The position numbers and the translations under genes were made by a program. Positions 10,249 through 18,133 of a DNA stretch of 64,000 nt are shown here, piece after piece (positions within the stretch are counted from its first letter, which is position 1; every line of letters starts with the position of its first letter). The notes beneath the pieces are model-generated. The model was not told the DNA's origin, did not search any database, and worked only from the letters and a program-made list of their open reading frames with translations. This DNA comes from CAZYFH01 sp965249175 (lineage in GTDB: Bacteria; Acidobacteriota; Vicinamibacteria; Vicinamibacterales; UBA8438): contig OZ252227.1 in the NCBI GenBank assembly GCA_965249175.1, forward strand, positions 1,488,001-1,552,000. Direction: 5' to 3'.

Positions 10249-11796
10249 ATGAACAAGGAGATGATCGTCTCCTCGAACGGTCACGAGGTCGTCGCGGCCA
10301 TTCTCGAGGACGACCAAGTGGCGGAGATCTACATCGAGCGAGAGCAACAGCGCGGTGTGGTCGGGAACATTTACAAGGGCCGTGTCAACAAGGTGCTGCC
10401 GGGGATGCAGTCCGCCTTCGTCGACATTGGGCTCGAGCGCGACGCCTTTCTCTACGTGTCCGACGTTGTCGATACGCTCGAGGAGTTCGACCGGCTCGAA
10501 TCGGGTGACGGCGACGACGGGGGCGACGGGCGAGATCACCCGCGACAGGGTCACCGCGGCAACGGCCGGGATCGGCCGACCCAGAAAATCGATGAGCTCC
10601 TGACAGCCGGCCAGGAAATCCTGGTGCAGGTGGTCAAGGAGCCGCTCGGCACCAAGGGTGCCCGCATCACGTCGCACGTCAGTGTGCCGGGTCGCTTCCT
10701 GGTGTTCATGCCGACGGTCGACAATATCGGCGTCTCGCGCAAGATCGACACCCGCGAGGAACGCAGTCGGCTCCGCGGCATCGTGCGTCAGTTCCGTCAG
10801 GACCAGGGGTTCACCGGCGGCGTCATCATCCGCACCGCTGCCGCGAAACGGCCGCGCGAGGACATCGACGGCGACCTGTCGTACTTTCATCAGCTCTGGA
10901 CGGAAACACGCGCGAAGATGGACACGAGTCGCGCGCCAGCGGTCATCCATCAGGAGGAGAGCCTGGTCGCGAAGCTGCTTCGCGATTTCCTCAACGACGA
11001 CTACTCTGCGATTCGGATCGATGACAAGAATGAGTACGCGCGTGTGCTCCGTCTCGTCGAGCGGATCATGCCGGCCCTGGTCCCACGCGTGCTGCACTAC
11101 ACGAAGGAGTTCCCGATTTTCGAGGAGTACGGTGTCCAGGCCGAGCTCGACAAGGCGCTCCGGAGCAAGGTGTGGCTAAAATCCGGCGGCTACATCGTCA
11201 TCAACCACACCGAGGCGCTCGTCGCCATCGACGTCAACACCGGTCGCTATGTCGGGAAGCGCACGGGCCGGCTCGAAGACACCATCGTCAAGACCAATCT
11301 CGAAGCGGCCCGTGAGATCGTCCGGCAGATCAGGCTCAGGGACCTGGGTGGCATCATCGTGCTCGACTTCATCGACATGGAGGAGCGCAAGAATCGCCAG
11401 AAGGTCTATCAGGCATTCGAGCAGGAGATCCGGCGCGATCGGTCGCCGTCGAAGGCGCTGCAAGTGTCGGAGTTCGGTCTCATCGTGGCAACGCGGAAGC
11501 GCGTCAAGCAGAGCCTCGAGCGGACGCTGACCGACCCGTGCCCGTACTGTTCCGGCAGCGCCGTGGTGAAGTCGAGCTCGACGATCTGCTACGAGATCCT
11601 GTCCGAGATGCGCAAGGTGGGGAGCGAGCTCAACGGCCAGGCGGTGCAGATCCGTGTGAACCCGGACATTGCGCGGGCGCTCAAGGAAGAGGAAACTGGG
11701 GTGCGGCAGGAGCTTGAGCGCGTGCTCGGTCGCCGCGTCACGATCAAGTCGGACATCCAACTGCACCACGAGCAGTTCGACGTCATGGCCCTGTGA
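10249..11796 (+). CDS. rng: Ribonuclease G/E family endoribonuclease
   Basis: Single-strand RNA endonuclease for rRNA and mRNA processing, 515 aa. The ATG at 10249 follows GGGAGAG by eight bases and gives the RNase G-like start MNKEMIVSSNGHEV. The S1 domain (about 38-125) carries GNIYKGRVNKVLPGMQSAFVDIG. It is interrupted by a Gly/Asp/Arg-rich insertion (about 85-110, GDGDDGGDGRDHPRQGHRG). The catalytic domain has IDVNTGRYVG and VLDFIDME, the Asp pair that binds Mg. The zinc-link CPYCSG is present, supporting the dimerising enzyme. There is no long C-terminal degradosome scaffold, hence RNase G rather than E. The position after rodA matches the mre-rng linkage known from proteobacteria. Confidence 0.93.
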   Translation: MNKEMIVSSNGHEVVAAILEDDQVAEIYIEREQQRGVVGNIYKGRVNKVLPGMQSAFVDIGLERDAFLYVSDVVDTLEEFDRLESGDGDDGGDGRDHPRQGHRGNGRDRPTQKIDELLTAGQEILVQVVKEPLGTKGARITSHVSVPGRFLVFMPTVDNIGVSRKIDTREERSRLRGIVRQFRQDQGFTGGVIIRTAAAKRPREDIDGDLSYFHQLWTETRAKMDTSRAPAVIHQEESLVAKLLRDFLNDDYSAIRIDDKNEYARVLRLVERIMPALVPRVLHYTKEFPIFEEYGVQAELDKALRSKVWLKSGGYIVINHTEALVAIDVNTGRYVGKRTGRLEDTIVKTNLEAAREIVRQIRLRDLGGIIVLDFIDMEERKNRQKVYQAFEQEIRRDRSPSKALQVSEFGLIVATRKRVKQSLERTLTDPCPYCSGSAVVKSSSTICYEILSEMRKVGSELNGQAVQIRVNPDIARALKEEETGVRQELERVLGRRVTIKSDIQLHHEQFDVMAL

Positions 11797-11858
11797 AGCT
11801 GGTGGCCGCGGAGAGTGGAACGAGGAACCTGTCGCACTGAATCCGAACGTGCGCCGCG

Positions 11859-11958
11859 GAGACCGGTGAGGCGCCCGCCTGACAAGGCGCAACGAGGGAG
11901 CAGACTGGACGTCTGTGACCGAGGCGCAACGCCGTCAGGCGGGATGCATCGCCGGTCG
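11859..11958 (+). repeat. Cloverleaf repeat, copy A (bare core, no terminal inverted repeats)
   Basis: Structured about 100-bp repeat between the convergent rng and 11965 genes. The outer stem is GACCGGTGA with TCGCCGGTC. It encloses three hairpins, the third formed by GCAACGCC-GTCA-GGCGGGATGC. The middle hairpin is CAGACTGGACGTCTG here, versus CATACCGGGCTGTATG in copy D, a compensatory change. It lacks the CTAG-flanked ends of copies B-D. Confidence 0.75.
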
Positions 11959-11964
11959 AGATCT

Positions 11965-12426
11965 TCAGCCGACCGAGAGGTGGATCAGGTAGTGCGTGCC
12001 GTCCTGGTTGATCCACACGCGCAGATACTCGTTCTCGCGCAAGAGCTCGACACGCGACATCCCGGCGCCGGGCGGTGCGCTCTTCGCCACGTCGGCAATC
12101 TCGTTCTGCGGAACGATCGTCACCACTTCACGGCCCTTGACGTCGCCTTCCTGCCGAAACTCGACCCATCGCTCGAGCACGCCTAGCGCGCCCACGGCCG
12201 ACGGAGAGGCGGATTGCCCGGTCAGCTGGACGTCGTAGCTGCCGGCGTCCAGACCTCGACCATCGGCCATCACGCGGCGGGGCAACTCGACCGTGCCGAG
12301 CGCCGCATTGCCCTGAGGCACGCTGACGCTGCCGCTCAGTTGCTGTGCCTCGACGGGCGAGCCGACCAGCGCCGCGACCGCCACGAACGCACCGGCCAGC
12401 AATCCCACGACAAACAACTGTCTCAT
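11965..12426 (-). CDS. Secreted protein of unknown function
   Basis: The 153-aa protein has a clear signal peptide (MRQLFVVGLLAGAFVAVAALVGSPVEAQQ) with likely cleavage after VEA. The mature part (about 125 aa) contains LPRRVMADGRGLDAGSYDVQLTG, a pattern I associate with small secreted proteins of this phylum that resemble a transthyretin-like or carboxypeptidase-regulatory fold. I do not recognise the family. It ends seven bases from cloverleaf repeat A and is convergent with rng. Confidence 0.7.
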   Translation of the reverse strand: MRQLFVVGLLAGAFVAVAALVGSPVEAQQLSGSVSVPQGNAALGTVELPRRVMADGRGLDAGSYDVQLTGQSASPSAVGALGVLERWVEFRQEGDVKGREVVTIVPQNEIADVAKSAPPGAGMSRVELLRENEYLRVWINQDGTHYLIHLSVG

Positions 12427-12457
12427 GGCGCCTCCACGCTATTGCGACATGATAGCA

Positions 12458-12757
12458 CTACCGCCGCCAACGGATCTCTCGGAAGCCACGCAGTCGGTCG
12501 CCGGTCACGCGGATCCCTTCGGCGCGGAGGAGCGTGCGCTTGATGAACAGGTCGCCGTAGCCGCCGAGTCGACCGTGTGCGGCGACAACGCGGTGACACG
12601 GCACGCCCGGCGGCGCGCTCGTCCGCATGATATTGCCCACGGCCCGCCACGCCGTTGGGCGCCCAGCCATCGCCGCGACGTCGCCGTAGGTGGCCACGCG
12701 CCCGGCGGGGATCCGCCGGACGACGGACAGGACGCGTCGAGTGAAGGGGGTGCTCAC
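12458..12757 (-). CDS. MGMT/Ogt-type DNA-binding domain protein (small alkyltransferase or alkyltransferase-like)
   Basis: About 99 aa, only the C-terminal DNA-binding domain of O6-alkylguanine transferases. It has PAGRVATYGDVAAMAG (helix-turn-helix with the arginine finger region), then GVPCHRVVAAHGRLGGY. The active-site Cys of PCHR is kept; alkyltransferase-like ATL proteins have Trp there, so a working suicide methyltransferase is possible. The start is uncertain: I use GTG at 12757 (VSTPFTRRVLSVV). The frame continues to 12838, but that part is translated from the neighbouring repeat element at 12792-12956 and is unlikely to be genuine. Confidence 0.75.
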   Translation of the reverse strand: MSTPFTRRVLSVVRRIPAGRVATYGDVAAMAGRPTAWRAVGNIMRTSAPPGVPCHRVVAAHGRLGGYGDLFIKRTLLRAEGIRVTGDRLRGFREIRWRR

Positions 12758-12791
12758 GAGTACCCGAGGCCACGGACGTCGCTTCCGGTCC

Positions 12792-12956
12792 CTTAGGACC
12801 CTCACCGAAACAGAGTTGCCATCTGAACGCCGATGCATCCCGCCTGGCGGCGTTGCTCGTCGCTTACATACGCCCGGTATGCGCGCTCCTCGCGCCTTGC
12901 CAGCCGGGCGCCTCAGCGTCCGGAGTTGGCAACCCTATTTCGGTCAGGGTCCTCAG
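12792..12956 (-). repeat. Cloverleaf repeat, copy E, inside a second type of long terminal inverted repeat
   Basis: The left end (from 12792, AGGACCCTCACCGAAACAGA) and the right end (to 12956, whose complement reads AGGACCCTGACCGAAATAGG) form an imperfect inverted repeat of nearly 40 bp. Between them lies the cloverleaf core (about 12829-12921, minus orientation). The middle hairpin is CATACCGGGCGTATG. The outer stem has changed to GGACGC/GCGTTC but still pairs. The right end overlaps the TGA stop of the DinB-like gene. Confidence 0.75.
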
Positions 12957-13456
12957 TGCCCCGGCGTCTTTCTCCAGATGTCGTCGATGGCGTCCGCCTT
13001 GAGGAGTTTTGTCGCGAAGAGGATCTGACCGGTGTGCGTGGCGTAGTGCACCAACTGCAGTCCGATGATCTGCATGTATGTCGACGGCTTCGGCGACCGC
13101 TCGGCTGACTCCAGCAGGCGACGTGGATCGAATGCGCCGAGCACCTGGTCGGCCTCGGTGGCGGCAAGATCGAGGCCCGCCAGGAGCTCGGCGCGCGGGA
13201 TCTCGCGGCGTTCCGCAAACTCCGCGTCGCGGTCACGCACGAAGCTGGTGTTGCCGACAACGTGGCCGATGTAATAACGGGTCGAGCCCGCACAATGCAG
13301 GACCAGGTTGCCGATGGCGTTCGACGCCTCGTTCGGGCGCCACCACACCTGCTGGTCGTTCAAGGCCTCCAGGCAGGTGCGGATCTGAGCGGTCATGTGC
13401 ACGACCAGACGGGTCCGTGCGATGTCGAGGAATGTGGAGTCGACGGAGTCTGACAT
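12953..13456 (-). CDS. DinB-like four-helix protein (DinB/DUF1572-type)
   Basis: The 167-aa protein has the four-helix architecture of the DinB superfamily. Putative metal-binding histidines fall in LVLHCAGSTRYYIGHV (about 50) and LQLVHYATHTGQILFATKLL (about 142), matching the family's conserved H...HxxxH pattern. LNDQQVWWRPNEASNAIGNL is also typical of DUF1572-like members. The family includes thiol-dependent transferases such as bacillithiol transferases; a YpdA-like bacillithiol reductase candidate occurs at 33.6 kb. The real substrate is unknown. The stop codon lies inside the end of repeat element E. Confidence 0.75.
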   Translation of the reverse strand: MSDSVDSTFLDIARTRLVVHMTAQIRTCLEALNDQQVWWRPNEASNAIGNLVLHCAGSTRYYIGHVVGNTSFVRDRDAEFAERREIPRAELLAGLDLAATEADQVLGAFDPRRLLESAERSPKPSTYMQIIGLQLVHYATHTGQILFATKLLKADAIDDIWRKTPGH

Positions 13457-13470
13457 TGGGTTCCCTCACC

Positions 13471-13923
13471 TTATCGGCGCAGGACGGGCAGATAGCAGAG
13501 TCCCGCGACCGCCACGTCGTAGATCGCGCAGGCGGTCGGGTACCACATCGGCGCGATGGCGGCGGGCAGCAGGTCGGCGGTATGGGCCAGGTCGACGACC
13601 CCGTGCGCACCCCACGCGATCGAAAGGGCCGTTAGCGCGCGGACCGGCTCCCATGTCGTGACGAGGCCGGCCACCATGAAGAAGCCGATAGCCAACGCGA
13701 TGTCGAGACCGGCGCCGGCCACCTGCTCGTTGGCAATCGCCAGTCCGACGTAGACGGCGGCAGCGAGCGTCAGGAGCAACGCCGAGAACTGCGCGAGGCG
13801 AAGCTCTGCGATCAGCCGCTGCGGTGATGCGGCATCAGCGCGCGTGGCGAGCACGGCGAGCCACGCCAGCGCGCCACCGAGCGCGATTGCGCCCACGACG
13901 AGCGCGCGAAGGGCTTCTGTCAA
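13471..13923 (-). CDS. Small integral membrane protein, unknown function
   Basis: The 150-aa protein has four predicted membrane helices (about 7-27, 43-66, 73-92 and 95-120) plus a hydrophobic C-terminal stretch, and few charged residues. No motif is recognised. It is 14 bp upstream of the DinB-like gene on the same strand and may be co-transcribed with it. Confidence 0.65.
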   Translation of the reverse strand: MTEALRALVVGAIALGGALAWLAVLATRADAASPQRLIAELRLAQFSALLLTLAAAVYVGLAIANEQVAGAGLDIALAIGFFMVAGLVTTWEPVRALTALSIAWGAHGVVDLAHTADLLPAAIAPMWYPTACAIYDVAVAGLCYLPVLRR

Positions 13924-13946
13924 AGGGGCTCCTAGGACACTGGGCG

Positions 13947-16658
13947 TCAGCGTGCGCCGAGCGTGGTCGGCGCGGGATGCCGCCCGCTCATTGCCTGGCC
14001 ATAGAAAATCGAATTAAAAAGCAGCTTGAACGTCCCCCACGTCTGCCCGCGATGCTGCACGCGAAATGTGTGCAGGATGATCCGGCCGAGCCCGACAGGA
14101 GCGTCGATCACGGCGCCGGTGCCGCGAAGGCGCTCCTCGCCACGCATCCACCCACTCCGCACGAGCGGCGTCTCGGGATAGCGCACCACGGTCGTCGCGG
14201 CGGGATTCGTCGACTCAGTCGTGGGTACCCACGCGCCGTTGTCGACGAACATGACGTCCGCCTCGGGCGGCATTCCGTAGGCAATGGGATGGCTCGTGTC
14301 GACCTCGACGCGCAGGATCGACCCCGGACCAAAGAAAGCGTCCTGACTCGCGTCTCGCACCGCGTTGGCGATCGGAACGCCGAGGTAGTCGGCGGCGAAG
14401 GTCGCGCTATTCCCCAACGCGATCACTGCCCCGCCGTCCTCGACGAAACGCTGCAGCGCGCGTACTCCGGTGGCGCCGATGCCGCCGCGATACGCTGGTC
14501 TGATCATCGGCCCTTGCAGACCATGCAGCAGATCAGCAGAGCTCAGCTCGGGCAGGATGATGACGTCAAAACGGTCGATGAGGTCGGGTCGTCTGAGGTC
14601 GGCGCTGCGCAGCCGCTGATACGGGAACTCGTGCTGCTCGAGCACCCACCGCGTCCATCCGGCGTCCCGGTTGCCGCCCCAGGGCTCGACGACGCCGAGG
14701 CGAGGCCGTTGGATCGGCAGGACCGCGATGGGGTCCGGCGGGACGGTGGCGTAGAACTCGAGCCCGAGATCCCGGGCGATCGTCGTCACCAGATCGGGGT
14801 GCACGTCCTCGACGAGCACCGTCCCCGGTTCCACGCGGTGCGACGCGCCCGGCGACCCGACTGCGAGCTCGAACGCGTCCCGCGTCCACGCGAGCGTCGC
14901 GCCTGCCGAGAGCAGCCGGTTGATCGCCACGACGCTCTGGGTCGACGCGGACGGCAGCAGGTAGCTCCCCATGGCCAGATCTCCGCGGACCCCGCCCTGC
15001 GGTCGCCTGACGGTGTCGGTCAGCGCCGTGAGCCGCGCCTCGAAGGGCCGCTCGACGCGAATCGTCTCGACTCCCATGAGCATGCCGAGCGACCACGCCG
15101 TCACGTCGTACGGCCGGTCGAAGGCGGCATCCGGCGACGGCCATCGGTTGTCCGGGTATTCCTGCGCTTCGAGGATGTCCTTGATCCACCGACCGAATGG
15201 CTGGGCTAGCGGCAGGACATAAGTGCCGGCAGCGTACTCGCGCCCGTCGGCCGTAAAGGGCTCGGCGGCGACGTGCACCTCGGCGGCCTCCGCCTGGAGG
15301 AGCTGCAGCAAGTGGGTGGCGGCGGCCGGGTCGTGCTGGTCCACAGGTGCGGGCACGAGATACGCGTAGGGCGACCCCTCCGCGAACCGATCGATCGTCC
15401 GGCGATTCATCAGGTAGAAATTGCGCTTCAGCATCGCCCGGTTGTTGGCGACGCCTTCGAGGAGACCGCGCGTGGCCAATCGCTCGTACTCGACCACGTC
15501 GGCCAGCGTCCACCGGCCACCCATCCAGGGGCGCGGGTAGTTCATGCGGTACTGCACATCGGTCGGGGGCGGCATGGGCAGGCGACCCCGCCTCGCGCGG
15601 GCGCCACGCCTCGCGGGGCGGCGCCGTGCGCCCGTACCCGCGCGATCCTGTTCGACCGGCGTGGCGAGCCGGGCGCTCGCCGTCTCGGTGAGTAGGGACA
15701 CCATGTTGTGCCACCACGGATTGGTATTGTTGGCCCCCTGCCAGTAGGCGCTGTAGATCTCGCCCCAGATCACGCCGGGCTTGTCCGCTTCGTGCAACCT
15801 GGCGGCCATCGCTTGCCCGAGGAGGTTGACCTCGCTCCACACCAGCGGGTCGACGTTCGGATTGGGCGGGTCCTTGAACGGCGGCACGAACATGCGAGCG
15901 AAGTTGTTGCCCATCTGATGCTTGTCGACATACACCTCGGGCAACCACTCGTGATACAGGACGCGGTTGAGATGCTGCGTCTCTACCTGGGTGAGCATGT
16001 AGCTGTCGCGGTTGTTGTCGTGCCCGGCGTACGGGTGATAGAGCTCCGGCAGCGGGGAGCCCTCGTATCGCGTGTCGAGGTTGCGGCGATACCAGTCGAC
16101 GACCATCCGCTGCCCATCAGGGTTCTGCGACGGGATCAGCAGCACGATCGTGTTGTCGAGCACGTGTTCGACCCACGGCGACTGCTCGGTGGCCAGCTGA
16201 TGGACCAGGTCGTTCATCATCTGGTTCGTGCCGATCTCGGTCGCGTGCACGTTGGCGCCGATCAACACCACCGCCTTGCCGGACCTGGCGATCTCGTCAG
16301 CGGCGGCCTGGCTCGTGCGCCGCGGGTCGGCGAGCGCTCGCTGCATGGCCCGATACCGCGGGAGCGTGGCGATCGTGTCGGGGCTGGAGATGGCAGCGAG
16401 GATGTACGGTTGGCCGCGTGTCGACTTGCCGAGCTCGCGGACGGCGACGCGGTCGGACCGATCCGCGACCAGGGCGAAGTAGTCGACGATCTGATCCCAG
16501 TGGGCGAGCCGCCGTTCGGTGCCCATGGCAAAGCCGAAGAACTGCTCCGGCGATGGGATGGCCGCCGCCTGCTCGGCCCGCGCCGGGACCAGCAGCACGC
16601 TGGCGGCAATGGCCACACCGGTGGCCGCCAGGATCGTATGTGCACGGAGTGGATGCAC
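13947..16658 (-). CDS. Secreted M14-family zinc carboxypeptidase-like protein
   Basis: Predicted secreted metallopeptidase, about 903 aa. I start at the GTG giving VHPLRAHTILAATGVAIAAS, because a signal peptide follows directly; the frame is open to 16727. The M14 zinc motif HATEIGTNQ (HxxE) lies about 140 residues in. NPDGQRMVVDWYRRNLD and the third zinc ligand region VYVDKHQMGNNFARMF follow. The distal half (after about residue 370) is a large C-terminal region with class-I amidotransferase-like flavour (GGAVIALGNSA). Members in this phylum are usually annotated only as M14 peptidases. The substrate is unknown. A low-complexity Arg/Ala linker interrupts the domain near 15.6 kb. Confidence 0.82.
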   Translation of the reverse strand: MHPLRAHTILAATGVAIAASVLLVPARAEQAAAIPSPEQFFGFAMGTERRLAHWDQIVDYFALVADRSDRVAVRELGKSTRGQPYILAAISSPDTIATLPRYRAMQRALADPRRTSQAAADEIARSGKAVVLIGANVHATEIGTNQMMNDLVHQLATEQSPWVEHVLDNTIVLLIPSQNPDGQRMVVDWYRRNLDTRYEGSPLPELYHPYAGHDNNRDSYMLTQVETQHLNRVLYHEWLPEVYVDKHQMGNNFARMFVPPFKDPPNPNVDPLVWSEVNLLGQAMAARLHEADKPGVIWGEIYSAYWQGANNTNPWWHNMVSLLTETASARLATPVEQDRAGTGARRRPARRGARARRGRLPMPPPTDVQYRMNYPRPWMGGRWTLADVVEYERLATRGLLEGVANNRAMLKRNFYLMNRRTIDRFAEGSPYAYLVPAPVDQHDPAAATHLLQLLQAEAAEVHVAAEPFTADGREYAAGTYVLPLAQPFGRWIKDILEAQEYPDNRWPSPDAAFDRPYDVTAWSLGMLMGVETIRVERPFEARLTALTDTVRRPQGGVRGDLAMGSYLLPSASTQSVVAINRLLSAGATLAWTRDAFELAVGSPGASHRVEPGTVLVEDVHPDLVTTIARDLGLEFYATVPPDPIAVLPIQRPRLGVVEPWGGNRDAGWTRWVLEQHEFPYQRLRSADLRRPDLIDRFDVIILPELSSADLLHGLQGPMIRPAYRGGIGATGVRALQRFVEDGGAVIALGNSATFAADYLGVPIANAVRDASQDAFFGPGSILRVEVDTSHPIAYGMPPEADVMFVDNGAWVPTTESTNPAATTVVRYPETPLVRSGWMRGEERLRGTGAVIDAPVGLGRIILHTFRVQHRGQTWGTFKLLFNSIFYGQAMSGRHPAPTTLGAR

Positions 16659-16737
16659 GGTTGATTCGCCGCAGGCGCGGTGTCGCGCGACCGGCCCGCC
16701 AGTATACCCGACGGGCGAGGCGCGCACGGGGCGCTTT

Positions 16738-16748
16738 GGGCGAAGCCC
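16738..16748 (-). terminator. Short hairpin after the HD-GYP gene
   Basis: On the minus strand GGGC-TTC-GCCC follows the stop codon of the HD-GYP frame by a few bases. The stem is only 4 bp and no T-tract follows, so this is a weak terminator candidate. Confidence 0.25.
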
Positions 16749-16751
16749 CGT

Positions 16752-18127
16752 CTACATCCAAATGAAATCCAGCGGATCGATGCCGTGCTCCGCGGGATCG
16801 AGCGGCGAGTCGACTTTCACGTCCGCGGCGCCCTCAGCGGCCTTCTCCCACAGGTTGCGCTCGACCGGGACGCCGATGACCTGTCCCTCGGGGTCGAGCA
16901 ACGCCCGCACCTTCGGCCGATAGGGATCGGGGGCGTGCACCTTGAGGACGACGGCGACTTCTCCGCTGGAGAGTCGGACCAGCGTTCCCGGCGGATAGAT
17001 GCCGATCAGCTGGACGAAGCGTCGGACCAGGTCCTGGTCAAACTCGCCACCCTCGTTCCGTTGGAGCACGGCCAGAATCCGGTCCGTCGGAAACGCCTGC
17101 TGATAGGCGCGCTGCGAGCGCATTGCGTCATACACGTCCGCGATGCTGCACAGCTTTGTCCCGAGATTGAGTGTCGGTCGCTTCACCGGGGGATACCCGG
17201 TGCCGTTCTGCCTAAGGTGATGCTCGAAGGCGACGCTTGGCGCCAGGATCGGCATCTCCGGCGTCTGCCGGAGGATCTCCGCTCCATCGACGACGTGGCG
17301 CTTCATGATGGCGAACTCGTCGTCGTCCAGCTGGCTGGTCTTGTTGAGGATCTCGAGGGGCGTCGGACCTTCCCGATATCGTGCATCAGGGCCGACAGCC
17401 CGAGCTCACGCAGTAGCTTGCCGTCGATGCCCAGCGACCGGGCCTGCGCCATGGTCAGGATCGACACGTTGACCATGTGGGTGAACGTGTAGTTGTCGTA
17501 GCTCTTCATCGCGGTCAGCGCGATCAGCGCCGTGCGGTTCTCGGTGATGCTGTCGGCCAGGCCGTCGACGGTGTCGACGGCGGCGTTCAACTCGGGTTGC
17601 CCCTCCGTCTTCGCGGCGTCCCACACGGTTTCCGCGGTCTGACTCGCGTCGCTGTAGAGGCGCTGGATGGTCGCGATGTCGCGGGCGATGCCCGCCGCGC
17701 CGGCGCCGCCCCCGCCGATGCGCCCCACGGTGATATGGGGCAACGTGGGGAGGGCGTCCGCGCGCTGAGCGGACTGGTGGGTCAGCTCCGCCACCGCGCG
17801 TATGAACGACCCGAGCTCGTCGACGGTGAGCCCTCGTGCGAACGTCACACGCTCGATGCCAGCGGTCTGCAACCGCCTCAGTAGCTCGCCGAGCGACGCG
17901 GTGGCCTTTGGCAGCGGCGTGTCACAGACGACGAGCGCGCCCCCGATGACGCCGATGGCGACCATGTCGTCCTCTTTCAACAACTGTGCCAGCGCGTCGA
18001 GGAGTGCTTCCAGGTTGCGCACGATGAGCGGGTGGTCCGCGGCGTAGAGCTGCGTCCCGCGCAGTGCGGAGGCAAAGCGGCGCGCGAGGTCGTCGTAGAG
18101 GGGCAATCGGCGAGAGAGCTCAGCCAT
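16752..18127 (-). pseudogene. HD-GYP domain protein (c-di-GMP phosphodiesterase type), one-base frameshift
   Basis: The N-terminal frame (17303-18127) starts MAELSRRLPLYDDLARRFAS and reaches the HD motif LMHDIGKVR. It then goes out of frame. The rest of the domain continues in another frame (16752-17306): MKRHVVDGAEILRQTPEMP, the HH..GYP signature HHLRQNGTGYP and DVYDAMRSQRAY. A single missing base at about 17363/17364 (GTC-CG?-ACG-CCC) rejoins the two halves exactly. HD-GYP enzymes hydrolyse c-di-GMP. This could be a real mutation or a base-call deletion. The N-terminus (TQLYAADHPLI) resembles that of the upstream HEAT protein. Confidence 0.82.
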
Positions 18128-18133
18128 GGTGGG

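Noticed and set aside
11859..11958. tRNA gene, because of the cloverleaf shape
   Set aside because: There is no TTCRA T-loop, no acceptor-stem length of 7, and no anticodon-loop pattern; the same fold occurs inside MITEs.
12758..12838. N-terminal extension of the MGMT-like protein (MHRRSDGNSVSVRVL)
   Set aside because: This segment is encoded by the inverted repeat of element E, and the natural domain begins at about VSTPFTRRV.
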